The translations under genes were made by a program, and so were the position numbers. From Lacrimispora xylanolytica (GTDB lineage Bacteria > Bacillota > Clostridia > Lachnospirales > Lachnospiraceae): a DNA stretch of 64,000 bases. The notes beneath the pieces were generated by a model. That model searched no databases. It was given only the letters and a program-made list of their open reading frames with translations, and was not told the origin of the DNA. The stretch's first letter is position 1. The number at the start of each line of letters is the position of its first letter. Where the stretch lies: positions 310,001 through 374,000 of the forward strand of contig NZ_CP113524.1 of assembly GCF_026723765.1 (NCBI RefSeq), given 5' to 3'. Of the stretch, positions 25,143 through 33,938 are shown piece by piece.

Positions 25143-25889
25143 TTATGGTGTGCTGTCAGATAGTTCGTCTGAATCTTTGCTCCTTTGGTCTGTAAAGTAA
25201 TGGGGATTTTCTTCCATCATAGCTGGAAGCAGGAGAAAGATCTTTGATAAATGATGATGATAAATGCTGCATGCCCGATCCGTATCCCTCCCGGCCATAG
25301 CATCTGAAAGGTCAGTGAGATCCGACAGAAATTCCTTGGTTGCAGTGATGTCCTTGGCGGATAGATAAAGAAACCTTTGTAAATCCATGCCGGCGATCTG
25401 GACGGACTCCCAAATATAATCCATCTTTCCCCCAAGCTCGTATAAAAGCTTGTAATAATCCATGATCAGTCTGGCTGACTGGGACAAATCTCCCTGGGAA
25501 AGATGGTCTTCCATCTCCTTTAAGACAAGGTATAAAACGTCAAACTGAGAACCTTTTACATTGCGGATAAAAATATTTTTTATCATGGCAGTACCCAGCT
25601 GGTTATGAATCCAAAGGGTCTGCTCCAGCCTTCTGGTATCTATTTTAGAGACGAAAGCACCTTTTTGGGGAATAATATCCACCAGACTTTTTCTGGAGAG
25701 TTTATATAGCGTATCGTGGACCGGCGTACGGCTGATACCAAGTGCATCGGCAAATTCAATTTCATTCATCTTCCTTCCGGGGGGAAGATGGAGATTCAGA
25801 ATGAAATATCTAAGCACCCGGTAGGCGTACTGCCTGGCGTCCTCGCTTCCTTTCCGGGGGGATATTTTCTGAAGTGGTAAGAGTGGCAT
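25143..25889 (-). CDS. GntR-family (FadR-type) transcriptional regulator 2
   Basis: Winged-helix regulator of 248 residues: EFADALGISRTPVHDTLYKL is the recognition region and IIPQKGAFVSKI the wing, followed by an all-helical ligand domain. The open frame extends 50 residues upstream, but GGAG seven bases before the ATG at 25889 and the typical start position of the family favour the shorter form. It is divergent from permease 2, with operator-like palindromes in between, and is first gene of an operon with YhcH and M28 genes. Confidence 0.87.
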   Translation of the reverse strand: MPLLPLQKISPRKGSEDARQYAYRVLRYFILNLHLPPGRKMNEIEFADALGISRTPVHDTLYKLSRKSLVDIIPQKGAFVSKIDTRRLEQTLWIHNQLGTAMIKNIFIRNVKGSQFDVLYLVLKEMEDHLSQGDLSQSARLIMDYYKLLYELGGKMDYIWESVQIAGMDLQRFLYLSAKDITATKEFLSDLTDLSDAMAGRDTDRACSIYHHHLSKIFLLLPAMMEENPHYFTDQRSKDSDELSDSTP

Positions 25890-26245
25890 GAAAAACTCCG
25901 TTCTGCCGTCTTTTTCTACGGCACTGTTTATAAAAACGGTCCGCGTCAGGAGCGCTTTTTCCTTCGTTTCTTTACCTCTGATTATACCATGAAATCCGTT
26001 ATAATGGAAAGCGAAATGGACTAAAATCAATGCTCCCAATAAGGTTTAATAAAAAAATTTGGAAAAGAAATGTTAGAATTTGGAGATATGGGTAGAATGA
26101 TTAGGAAGTAACCAACACATAACTGATATATTATGCAAGGGAAACATTGGATTTTGAAAAGAAATTAAATGTGTAAAGTACAACAACTAAGGGGTGGTTT
26201 TGAGATATATTTGTAAGTATTACACAAAAATATACATTCAAAACT

Positions 26246-26294
26246 GGTATATTACCCATATACAGACTGATATTTTAGTACTAATATATTAGTA
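26246..26294. promoter_or_regulatory. Operator candidates in the gap between GntR 2 and permease 2
   Basis: The 502-bp gap 25890-26391 has no gene. It holds GGTATATTACC (26246-26256), similar to the GGTATACC operator of the first module, and a perfect 16-bp palindrome TACTAATATATTAGTA (26279-26294). Either could be bound by GntR 2 or GntR 3. They lie about 100 bp before permease 2. Confidence 0.6.
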
Positions 26295-26391
26295 TCGACA
26301 GAAGGCGCACGCCCTCTGTGGGGAGGCGGAAGAGCCATGGATTCTTCTGCGGGTTACTATTTAAAAACATTTTATTTTAAGGAGGGTTCGT

Positions 26392-27735
26392 ATGAACATC
26401 AATGTAATCATCGGTATTATCATGATTTTGTCCTTCCTTGGCATGGTATGGTACTGTGTGAAGGGACTCAATCTTATGGTGGGGTTTGCGGTTATGGCTA
26501 CATTCTGGACCGTACTTGCCATGGTGGGAAATTCATTTTCACCAAATTCAGCCATGGAGGGCAAGTCCGTCATCGACGTGCTGACTTATGTCTACGCAGA
26601 TGGTCCGGCAGGTTATGCAAAATCAATTCTCGTTAATGTATTCTTTGGCGCATTCTTTGGAAGGGTTTTAGTTGATACAGGAATCGCTGCAACCTTAATC
26701 CGTAAGGTCGTTGAACTTGGTGGTGACAAGCCAAGAATCACCTTAGGTCTTTTATGTGTTGCGACTGCAATCATCTTCATGTCCATGACTGGTATCGGTC
26801 CTGTTATCTCCATCGCAGTTATCGTACTTCCAATCATGCTTTCCTTAGGAATACCGGCACCGGTAGCCATGTTCAGCTTCATGGGTTCCATTATGGCAGG
26901 TATCTTCGGAAACATTGTAAACTTCAAGCAGTATCAGACTATTTATGCTGGGTTTAACAAAGAAGCAGAAGCTTATACCTATAACGACTATTTCCAGATT
27001 GGTCTGATCTGTATGATCGTTGCCCTGGTAGTAGTACTTATCGTGTCAAACATCTCTATGAATAAGAAGACTTCCCATGCCTGGGCAGCATCTGCTTCTC
27101 AGACAAGTGACAATGCTCCAGCTATTTCCTGGATTTCTGTTATTCTTCCAGTCATCGGTGTGGTTGCATTTAAGCTTCCGATTATTCTTGGATTCTGTAT
27201 TTCCGCAATCTATGCACTTGTTACAACTGGTAAGATGAAAGGTTCTTATTCTGAAATCTGCAGACTTTTTGCAAAGCTGTTTACCGACGGTTCCATTGAC
27301 GTGGCCCCTATGGTTGGTTTCCTTCTCAGCTTATCCATGTTCAACAATGCAGCAACCTATGCAGCACCTTACTTTACCGCTATCCTTGGCGGAGTTGTTC
27401 CAAAAACAGCTATTTTACTGGCAATTACCTTTGCGGTCTTAACACCTCTTGGCTTCTTTAGAGGCCCCATGAACCTGGTTGGATCAGGAACCGCTATTCT
27501 TGCCGTAGTCATTGCTGCCATTCCAAATGCACCGGTAGCATTTTTATTCCCTCTGTTTGCTATTACGACCATTGCTCCTCAGCATCTTGATATTACCCAG
27601 TCATGGGTTGCATGGGGATTTGGTTACACCAAAGTATCCACAAAAGATTATATGAAAATGTCAATCCCAACAGGCTGGATCATAGGTGCCATCTGTTGCA
27701 TCGCGGTATTTGTTCTTTACGGCGGATTGTTCTAA
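26392..27735 (+). CDS. Ion-transporter-superfamily permease, copy 2
   Basis: Complete permease of 447 residues with about eleven hydrophobic segments. Shared with copy 1 are FGRVL-DTGIA, LIRK-VELGGDKP, the TG-GPVI helix and ITQSWVAWG near the end. GntP/CitM-like by overall style; substrate unknown, but probably a small organic acid or cyclic amide acted on by the HyuA-like protein coded downstream. AAGGAGG supports ATG 26392. A hairpin separates it from the HyuA gene. Confidence 0.82.
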   Translation: MNINVIIGIIMILSFLGMVWYCVKGLNLMVGFAVMATFWTVLAMVGNSFSPNSAMEGKSVIDVLTYVYADGPAGYAKSILVNVFFGAFFGRVLVDTGIAATLIRKVVELGGDKPRITLGLLCVATAIIFMSMTGIGPVISIAVIVLPIMLSLGIPAPVAMFSFMGSIMAGIFGNIVNFKQYQTIYAGFNKEAEAYTYNDYFQIGLICMIVALVVVLIVSNISMNKKTSHAWAASASQTSDNAPAISWISVILPVIGVVAFKLPIILGFCISAIYALVTTGKMKGSYSEICRLFAKLFTDGSIDVAPMVGFLLSLSMFNNAATYAAPYFTAILGGVVPKTAILLAITFAVLTPLGFFRGPMNLVGSGTAILAVVIAAIPNAPVAFLFPLFAITTIAPQHLDITQSWVAWGFGYTKVSTKDYMKMSIPTGWIIGAICCIAVFVLYGGLF

Positions 27736-27742
27736 ACCACAG

Positions 27743-27768
27743 GGAACTGGCGGGCAGCCGCCAGTTCC
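27743..27768 (+). other. Perfect 11-bp intercistronic hairpin after permease 2
   Basis: GGAACTGGCGG pairs perfectly with CCGCCAGTTCC around a GCAG tetraloop, without a T run. It is in the same place as the hairpin after permease 1. It probably stabilises or uncouples the permease mRNA from the HyuA mRNA rather than ending transcription. Confidence 0.65.
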
Positions 27769-27808
27769 ATTGTTAAAAGGGATCAAAGGAAGAAAGGAGA
27801 TTCTTAAA

Positions 27809-29938
27809 ATGGGAAGATCAGTAAGAATGGGCATCGATGTGGGAGGCACCCATACCAAAGCAGTTGCTATTGATAACGCCACCCACGAAATCATTGGGAA
27901 ATCTTCGGTGAAAACGACACATGATGATCCCAGAGGCGTAGCGGCAGGAGTCGTTCGATCATTTCAGAACTGTTTAAAGGAAAATGAAATCAGCCCCGAT
28001 GATGTTGTCTTCGTTGCACACTCCACCACACAGGCCACCAATGCCTTGATTGAAGGAGACGTTGCCAAAGTAGGAGTTATCGGTATGGCAAAAGGCGGAT
28101 TTGAAGGCTTTCTTGCAAAAAGACAGACGAAAATCGCTGATATCGATTTGGGAAATCAGAAAAAGATTAATATAGTAAATGAATTTATCAACGTAAAGAA
28201 AATGAACCGTTCCATGGTAAGCAGCACCATCGATTCCATGAAACAGTCAGGCGCACAGGTATTTGTCTCTTCCATGGCATTTGGAGTAGATGACGGAGGC
28301 CCGGAGCAGGAGGTTTATGAAGCAGCCAGCGAAAAGGGAATCCCAACCACTATGGCTTCTGATATTACAAAGCTCTATGGACTGACAAGACGTACCAGAA
28401 CAGCAGCAATCAATGCCTCTATCCTTCCAAAGATGCTGGATACCGCAAGCTCTACGGAAAATTCCGTAAGAGAAGCAGGCGTTAACGTTCCCCTTATGAT
28501 CATGAGAGGTGACGGCGGTGTTATGGAAATTTCTGAGATGAAGAAACGTCCGGTTCTTACCATGCTTTCCGGCCCGGCAGCTTCTGTTATGGGATCTCTT
28601 ATGTACCTTCGTGCAAGTAACGGTGTTTATTTCGAGGTTGGTGGAACCACAACAAACATCGGTGTTATTAAAAATGGCCGTCCAGCCATTGATTATTCCA
28701 TCGTAGGAGGACACCCCACTTATATTTCCTCCCTTGACGTACGGGTTCTCGGCGTGGCAGGCGGTTCCATGGTGCGTGCCAATAAACAGGGAATCGTTGA
28801 TGTAGGACCTCGTTCTGCTCATATCGCAGGACTTGACTATTCCGTATTTACAGACACAGATAAAATCAAAGGGCCAAAGGTAGAGTTCTTCTCTCCAAAG
28901 CCTGGTGATCCAGATGATTATGTAAGAATCCGCATGGAAGACGGCTCTGCCGTTACCATTACCAACTCCTGTGCAGCCAATGTACTTGGGCTTGTAAAGA
29001 AAGAGCATTTCTCCTACGGAAATGTGGAATCAGCCCAAAAGGCCATGAAAGCCCTTGCAGATTACTGCAATACTACGGTAGAAGACATTGCCAGACAGAT
29101 TATGGAGAAGGCTTATTTGAAAATTGAGCCGGTAATCCTTGAGCTGGCTGAAAAATACAAACTGGAAAAAGATCAGATTTCACTGGTAGGAGTAGGCGGA
29201 GGAGCCGCTTCCCTCATCATTTATTTCAGCGAAAAGATGGGAGTCAAATACTCCATTCCAGAAAATGCAGAAGTTATTTCCTCCATTGGAGTTGCACTCT
29301 CCATGGTCAGAGACGTGGTAGAGCGTATCATTCCTTCCCCGTCAAAAGAGGACATCAAGTCCCTTAAAAATGAGGCCTTAAACAAAGCCATCGAATCAGG
29401 TGCAACGGCTGAATCGGTAGAGATTCATATTGAAATCGATCCTCAGACCTCTAAGGTAACTGCTATTGCCACCGGTTCTACGGAAGTAAAAACGGCCGAT
29501 CTTTTAAAAGAGTGTGATGAAACCGAAGCCCGTCACCTGGCAGCCGAGGATATGAGAATCCCAGATGAGTCAGCCAAGCTTCTTGCAAGCTCCGATTATT
29601 TCTATATATATGGAGATCAGTCGGAAGCAGATGGAGCAGGTGCCATTCGAATTATTGATAAAAAAGGATTCATAAAGGTTCAGCGAGGCCGTGGTATGAG
29701 TCTTAAGACAACGGCAGAAGGCTGTATCGAAGGTATGAAAAAGCTTTGGGAAGACCTGGCCGTATACCAGACAGACCTTATTATACGTCCTGATTATTAC
29801 CTTTGTATGGGCGCCCGCGTCATGGACTTTGCCGCTCAGGACTTTGAGCAGCTGGAGCTTCTGATTGATCTGGAGCTTTCCTCCCTGGAAGCCAATGAAG
29901 AGGTTCTTGTAGTAGCAGCCAACAGAAAACAGAGCTAA
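27809..29938 (+). CDS. Hydantoinase/oxoprolinase (HyuA-like) family protein, copy 2
   Basis: Paralogue of 1481-3619, 709 residues. GIDVGGTHTKAV, HSTTQATNALIEGD, MRGDGGVMEISEM, LSGPAASVMG and EVGGTTTNIGVI are all kept, so the ATPase core should be active. No HyuB partner is seen. Start is ATG 27809 behind AAAGGAG; the longer frame runs into the intercistronic hairpin. The two copies are alike through most of their length, with the greatest divergence near the C-terminus (after about residue 580). Confidence 0.83.
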   Translation: MGRSVRMGIDVGGTHTKAVAIDNATHEIIGKSSVKTTHDDPRGVAAGVVRSFQNCLKENEISPDDVVFVAHSTTQATNALIEGDVAKVGVIGMAKGGFEGFLAKRQTKIADIDLGNQKKINIVNEFINVKKMNRSMVSSTIDSMKQSGAQVFVSSMAFGVDDGGPEQEVYEAASEKGIPTTMASDITKLYGLTRRTRTAAINASILPKMLDTASSTENSVREAGVNVPLMIMRGDGGVMEISEMKKRPVLTMLSGPAASVMGSLMYLRASNGVYFEVGGTTTNIGVIKNGRPAIDYSIVGGHPTYISSLDVRVLGVAGGSMVRANKQGIVDVGPRSAHIAGLDYSVFTDTDKIKGPKVEFFSPKPGDPDDYVRIRMEDGSAVTITNSCAANVLGLVKKEHFSYGNVESAQKAMKALADYCNTTVEDIARQIMEKAYLKIEPVILELAEKYKLEKDQISLVGVGGGAASLIIYFSEKMGVKYSIPENAEVISSIGVALSMVRDVVERIIPSPSKEDIKSLKNEALNKAIESGATAESVEIHIEIDPQTSKVTAIATGSTEVKTADLLKECDETEARHLAAEDMRIPDESAKLLASSDYFYIYGDQSEADGAGAIRIIDKKGFIKVQRGRGMSLKTTAEGCIEGMKKLWEDLAVYQTDLIIRPDYYLCMGARVMDFAAQDFEQLELLIDLELSSLEANEEVLVVAANRKQS

Positions 29939-29955
29939 GTTATTTGGAGAAGGAT

Positions 29956-30603
29956 ATGGATCAAAAACAGCTTAAGATTATGGCGGAAGAATTATTTAAG
30001 GTTCCGGACAGATCCTGGGGAATGTACGCATTCTCCAGGGATATCCTGAAAAATAAAGTGACCGATAAAGAAAAAGAAGCCATGATAGAAAAGGCCATAC
30101 GCTGCGGGGAAGAGACTGCTGCTAAGGCTATGAAAGAATTTGGTACGAATGATCCCTGGATAATAGCAGAAAAACTAAAACTTAAGGTGGAATTTACAGA
30201 CAGAGGGCAGATAGCAGACAGAGTGTTATTTGCTCTTTTTACACCTCCCGATCGGGTGGAGATTATGACAGAACCCATCAGCCGGTTGACGGAAGAATCA
30301 GGGCTTGATGGACTCATGACCAAAGAAGAGGTAATAAAGCTAATATTGGGCCATGAGATCTTTCATTATATGGAAGAAGAAATAGAGGGAATTTATACCA
30401 GAAATGAAAAAATTATCCTATGGAACGTCCTCGGATTTAAGAATAAATCAACGCTTCGGGCATTGTCCGAGATCGGAGGAATGTACTTTTCCAGGAAAAT
30501 CAATGGAATTTCATATTCACCATTTGCTTTAGACATACTTTTGTATTATAATTATAGTCCAGATGAGGCCCTGAAGATGTACAGGGAAGTATTAAGCTAT
30601 TAG
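29956..30603 (+). CDS. HExxH putative metallopeptidase-like protein, copy 2
   Basis: Paralogue of 3623-4402, 215 residues, shorter at the N-terminus. HEIFH gives H133, E134 and H137; E172 in ALSEIGGM may be the third ligand, 39 residues away versus 40 in copy 1. MYAFSRDIL and EFGTNDPW match YAFSREPL and EYGTDDP of copy 1. ATG 29956 follows GGAGAAGG. It is 17 bp after HyuA 2 and 12 bp before GntR 3. Conserved pairing with HyuA is the best functional clue. Confidence 0.66.
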   Translation: MDQKQLKIMAEELFKVPDRSWGMYAFSRDILKNKVTDKEKEAMIEKAIRCGEETAAKAMKEFGTNDPWIIAEKLKLKVEFTDRGQIADRVLFALFTPPDRVEIMTEPISRLTEESGLDGLMTKEEVIKLILGHEIFHYMEEEIEGIYTRNEKIILWNVLGFKNKSTLRALSEIGGMYFSRKINGISYSPFALDILLYYNYSPDEALKMYREVLSY

Positions 30604-30615
30604 CAGGAGGCATTG

Positions 30616-31362
30616 ATGGGCGAAACAGACAACAGCCAGGTAGAACCTATTTATGATATTTTGCGGACGGATATACTGGATTTAAGGCTGCGCCCTGGAA
30701 TGATTTTTAGCATTAAGGACATCAGCGAATCCTATCAGGTTGGCAGAACCCCAGTGCGTGATGCACTCATAAGTCTTTCCAAAGAAGGGCTTATTACCTT
30801 TCTGCCCCAAAGGGGAACCATGATATCCAAAATCGATTATGATAAGGTTAGGAACGAACGGTTTTTAAGAACCTGTGTGGAAGAGAATGTCATGATGGAA
30901 TTCATGGCAGTGTGCAACTTAAAAACAATTACCGCTCTTGAGATGTCTTTAGAGAGACAGGAAAAGTTAGAAAAGTCGGGTGATATCCGTGCCTTCCTTT
31001 CTGAGGATAATTATTTTCATTCCATCTTCTACGATGGAGCCAATAAAGGGTACTGTAATGATATCCTGACTGCCAATTCCGGCCATTACCGGAGAATCCG
31101 GCTTCTTTTTATGGCGGATTCCGGAATTGAAAAAGGAATTGTCAAGCAGCACAGGGAATTAGTAGATGCCATACTTGCCAAGGATACGGAACGCCTTCAT
31201 GCCATTTTGAACCATCATTTAAACCGACTGGTGAGTAAGGAAAGGCCTCTGGTGGCAAAATATGCGGAATTATTTGACCATGAGCAGACCGAAGTCCGGC
31301 GGACAGCTGATATGCTGGGCGTAGATTTTCTTGTAGACACAAAACTCAAATATCATACATAA
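30616..31362 (+). CDS. GntR-family (FadR-type) transcriptional regulator 3
   Basis: Regulator of 248 residues ending the second module. QVGRTPVRDALISLSKEG is the recognition helix region and LPQRGTMISKI the wing. The C-terminal ligand domain has the EDNYFHSIFYDGA segment, with a histidine expected for metal or ligand. Start ATG 30616 has GCAGGAGG upstream; a TTG one codon earlier is possible. It is co-directional with the permease, HyuA and HExxH genes, so it may regulate its own operon through the sites at 26246-26294. Confidence 0.87.
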   Translation: MGETDNSQVEPIYDILRTDILDLRLRPGMIFSIKDISESYQVGRTPVRDALISLSKEGLITFLPQRGTMISKIDYDKVRNERFLRTCVEENVMMEFMAVCNLKTITALEMSLERQEKLEKSGDIRAFLSEDNYFHSIFYDGANKGYCNDILTANSGHYRRIRLLFMADSGIEKGIVKQHRELVDAILAKDTERLHAILNHHLNRLVSKERPLVAKYAELFDHEQTEVRRTADMLGVDFLVDTKLKYHT

Positions 31363-31408
31363 CCGGGAAATGCAAAATTTGCATTTCACCTCTTGCATTT
31401 CCTGGTTA
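31361..31408 (+). terminator. Long hairpin after GntR 3
   Basis: AACCGGGAAATGCAA pairs with TTGCATTTCCTGGTT (15 bp, one G-U). The same 5' arm can instead pair with the nearer TTTGCATTTC, giving two exclusive shapes. No strong T run. The 3' arm also holds the -35 box of the tRNA gene. Confidence 0.6.
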
Positions 31409-31421
31409 ATTATGTTATAAT
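31393..31421 (+). promoter_or_regulatory. Promoter of tRNA-Gly
   Basis: TTGCAT, a 17-bp spacer, then a perfect TATAAT. It lies 36 bp before the tRNA and overlaps the upstream hairpin. Confidence 0.8.
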
Positions 31422-31457
31422 CTCTTTGTCTTAAAATGATACGTTTTTAACAGTTAT

Positions 31458-31530
31458 GCGCGAGTGGCTCAGTTGGTGGAGTACGACCTTGCCAAGGTCG
31501 GGGTCGCGGGTTCGAGTCCCGTCTCGCGCT
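31458..31530 (+). tRNA. tRNA-Gly (anticodon GCC)
   Basis: A 73-nt cloverleaf: acceptor arms GCGCGAG and CTCGCGC, anticodon stem CGACC/GGTCG with loop TTGCCAA (anticodon GCC), and T arm GCGGG-TTCGAGT-CCCGT. The discriminator base is T, as usual for bacterial tRNA-Gly. CCA is not encoded. Its own promoter and terminator flank it. Confidence 0.93.
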
Positions 31531-31549
31531 CTTTATTTTTGGATTTTTC

Positions 31550-31578
31550 GGATTTCCAGTTTCTGGGAGTCCTTTTTT
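31550..31578 (+). terminator. Terminator of tRNA-Gly
   Basis: GGATTTCCAG pairs with CTGGGAGTCC (10 bp, two G-U) around a TTT loop, then six T. Confidence 0.85.
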
Positions 31579-31673
31579 CATTTTATTCCTTAAAATGCTT
31601 CATATTTGATGCAATATGCTGATAAAAAAACACATATAAGCGATACAATGGATTATTTTAACAGGATAAGGCA

Positions 31674-31702
31674 TTGCATTTAAGGTTAGGAAATAATATA
31701 AT
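31674..31702 (+). promoter_or_regulatory. Promoter of the YhgE-like gene
   Basis: TTGCAT, a 17-bp spacer and TATAAT, 41 bp before the ATG at 31743. It is the same -35 and -10 pair as the tRNA promoter. Confidence 0.75.
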
Positions 31703-31742
31703 ACGAAATTAAATGATCAAAATGAATACCAAGGAGGTTGCT

Positions 31743-33938
31743 ATGTCACATATTAAAAATATATGGAAGATTTTTGTTGACGATTTAAAGCGTATTACGA
31801 TGAATCCGGTGGCCATCATCATTGCACTGGGCCTGATTATCCTGCCATCGTTATATGCCTGGTTTAATATTGCAGCAAGCTGGGATCCATATGGAAATAC
31901 AAAGGGCCTTAAGGTTGCGGTCGTGAATAATGACAAAGGAGCGTCCATAGACAGCATATTTGATACGGATATTGATGATTCCTCCATTAACATTGGTGAG
32001 ATGGTCATGGATGAATTAAGAAAGAATGACAATATTGGCTGGCAGTTTGTTGAAGGGAATGCAGCCATCGACGGCGTGCAGTCAGGGAAATATTATGCAG
32101 CCGTTGTGATTCCTGAGGATTTCAGCCAGAAAATATCAAGTGTTCTCACTACAAACATTGAACGTCCGGTGCTGCAATATTATGTAAATGAAAAGAAGAA
32201 TGCCATTGCTACGAAAATAACAAACAAAGGTGTTGAGACCGTTCAGCAGCAGATCAATGAGACCTTTATCAATACAACCTCCAAAGTGATGGCAAAGGTA
32301 TTAAATAATAAATCTGAAGACTGGAGTACCAATAAGGAAACTGACAGAAACGATGTGGTCAGCTCTCTTACTGATGCAAAAGATGATTTAAGCCAGATTT
32401 CCGATACCATAACAATACTTCAGTCTACCTTAAAGACTGTAAATTCTTTAAATGACGGAGTGAAAGGAACTCTCCCTGATGTCGATAAACTGGTAAACTC
32501 CGGTGGACAGACAGCAGATAGCGCAAAGACTCTCATTGATTCCAGCAGAGGCTTTTCCACCATCATGACCGATGCGCTTGATGATATTCTTGATAACATT
32601 GTGAAAACAGAAGAAACGGTTTATAATACGTTCCGTGTTGTTAATAAGCTTTCTGGTACTTCTGCGGATGCCATTGCAGATTCTTTAAAGAATATTCAGG
32701 GGCTTTTGCAGGCAGGGCTTGAACAGATTAATGGAATTAATAAAATCCTTACCACCATTAATAAGTATCTCCCCATACCTATTTCCGATGCCACTGAGCT
32801 GCAAAAGCAGCTTACGGTTCTGGCAAAGCAGCAGCAGGACGCCATCGCAAAGCTTGCCGCGGCGGAAAAGACCGTCCGTCAGACAAAACAGCTGCCAAGC
32901 GATATGGAGTCGGATATTGGTAACGTATTAGATGGACTTTATAATACGACTTCAGATACACAGAATTTCTATAAAGGCAGAGTTGAGGTTCCTCTTAATG
33001 ACAGTCTCGATAAGATGTATGACACCCTGGGTGCTACATCAGGAGCATTAGACAGTCTGGGAGGTCTAATTGGCCAGGTAGACGGTACTTTAACAAGTGT
33101 TACTTCTTCTTCTCAGAGCCTCATCGAGACCCTTGACAGTACCAAAAATATGATTGCCAGGGGCCAGGAACGTATTGATGATATGATTGCGGATGTGAAC
33201 AAAGTCGCTGACAGCAAGCAGCTCAATAAGGTCATGGACATCATGAAGAATGATCCGGAGCAGTTCAGCGAGTTTATGAAGACTCCAACGGATATGGTCA
33301 CCAATAAGATTTATCCAATCGAGCTTTACGGATCTGCAATGACCCCGTTCTATACCACTCTTGCCATCTGGGTAGGGGGTACGCTTTTGGTAGCCTTGAT
33401 TAAATGTAAGGTCGAGGAGGAAAGGGCAGAGGGGCTTAAGCTATACGAAACTTATTTTGGCAGATATCTGTTATTTTTGCTCATTGGTTCCATTCAGGCA
33501 CTTGTTGTGTCTCTGGGAGATATATACCTGCTTAAGATTCAATGTCTCTACCCTGGAAAATTTGTATTAGCAGCAGTTACAGCCAGCTTTATATTTATCA
33601 CTATTATCTATTCGCTGACCGTTTCCTTTGGAGACGTAGGTAAAGCGATTTCCATCGTATTTCTGGTACTTCAGGTTGCAGGCTCTGGTGGAACGTTCCC
33701 GATCCAGGTAACGCCAAGGTTCTTCCAGATGGTGAATCCATTGCTTCCGTTTACTCACATTATCAATGCCATGAGAGAATGCGTGGGAGGAATGTATCAA
33801 AATGATTACTACAGGTATTTAGGATACGCATTGATCTTTATTCCTATTTCGTATCTGGTTGGTATCGTATTGCGGAAGAAGGTGCATGAACTGAATGAAT
33901 TCTTTGAAGAAAAACTTAGTGAAACAGGATTGTTCTAA
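31743..33938 (+). CDS. YhgE/Pip family membrane protein
   Basis: Protein of 731 residues with the usual YhgE/Pip plan: a first transmembrane helix (IIIALGLIILPSLYAWFNIAAS), then the WDPYGNT-LKVAVVNNDKGA segment. A long extracellular coiled-coil stalk follows, and about five C-terminal transmembrane helices of the ABC-2 type. It may act in export or as a phage/cell-surface related receptor; the family function is not settled. Start at ATG 31743 follows AAGGAGG. The gene after it overlaps its end by 44 bp. Confidence 0.88.
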   Translation: MSHIKNIWKIFVDDLKRITMNPVAIIIALGLIILPSLYAWFNIAASWDPYGNTKGLKVAVVNNDKGASIDSIFDTDIDDSSINIGEMVMDELRKNDNIGWQFVEGNAAIDGVQSGKYYAAVVIPEDFSQKISSVLTTNIERPVLQYYVNEKKNAIATKITNKGVETVQQQINETFINTTSKVMAKVLNNKSEDWSTNKETDRNDVVSSLTDAKDDLSQISDTITILQSTLKTVNSLNDGVKGTLPDVDKLVNSGGQTADSAKTLIDSSRGFSTIMTDALDDILDNIVKTEETVYNTFRVVNKLSGTSADAIADSLKNIQGLLQAGLEQINGINKILTTINKYLPIPISDATELQKQLTVLAKQQQDAIAKLAAAEKTVRQTKQLPSDMESDIGNVLDGLYNTTSDTQNFYKGRVEVPLNDSLDKMYDTLGATSGALDSLGGLIGQVDGTLTSVTSSSQSLIETLDSTKNMIARGQERIDDMIADVNKVADSKQLNKVMDIMKNDPEQFSEFMKTPTDMVTNKIYPIELYGSAMTPFYTTLAIWVGGTLLVALIKCKVEEERAEGLKLYETYFGRYLLFLLIGSIQALVVSLGDIYLLKIQCLYPGKFVLAAVTASFIFITIIYSLTVSFGDVGKAISIVFLVLQVAGSGGTFPIQVTPRFFQMVNPLLPFTHIINAMRECVGGMYQNDYYRYLGYALIFIPISYLVGIVLRKKVHELNEFFEEKLSETGLF

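Noticed and set aside
28247-29008. Minus-strand frame of 253 codons inside HyuA 2
   Set aside because: Mirror frame of a well-supported coding gene; composition rich in Cys, His and Ile, with no known pattern.
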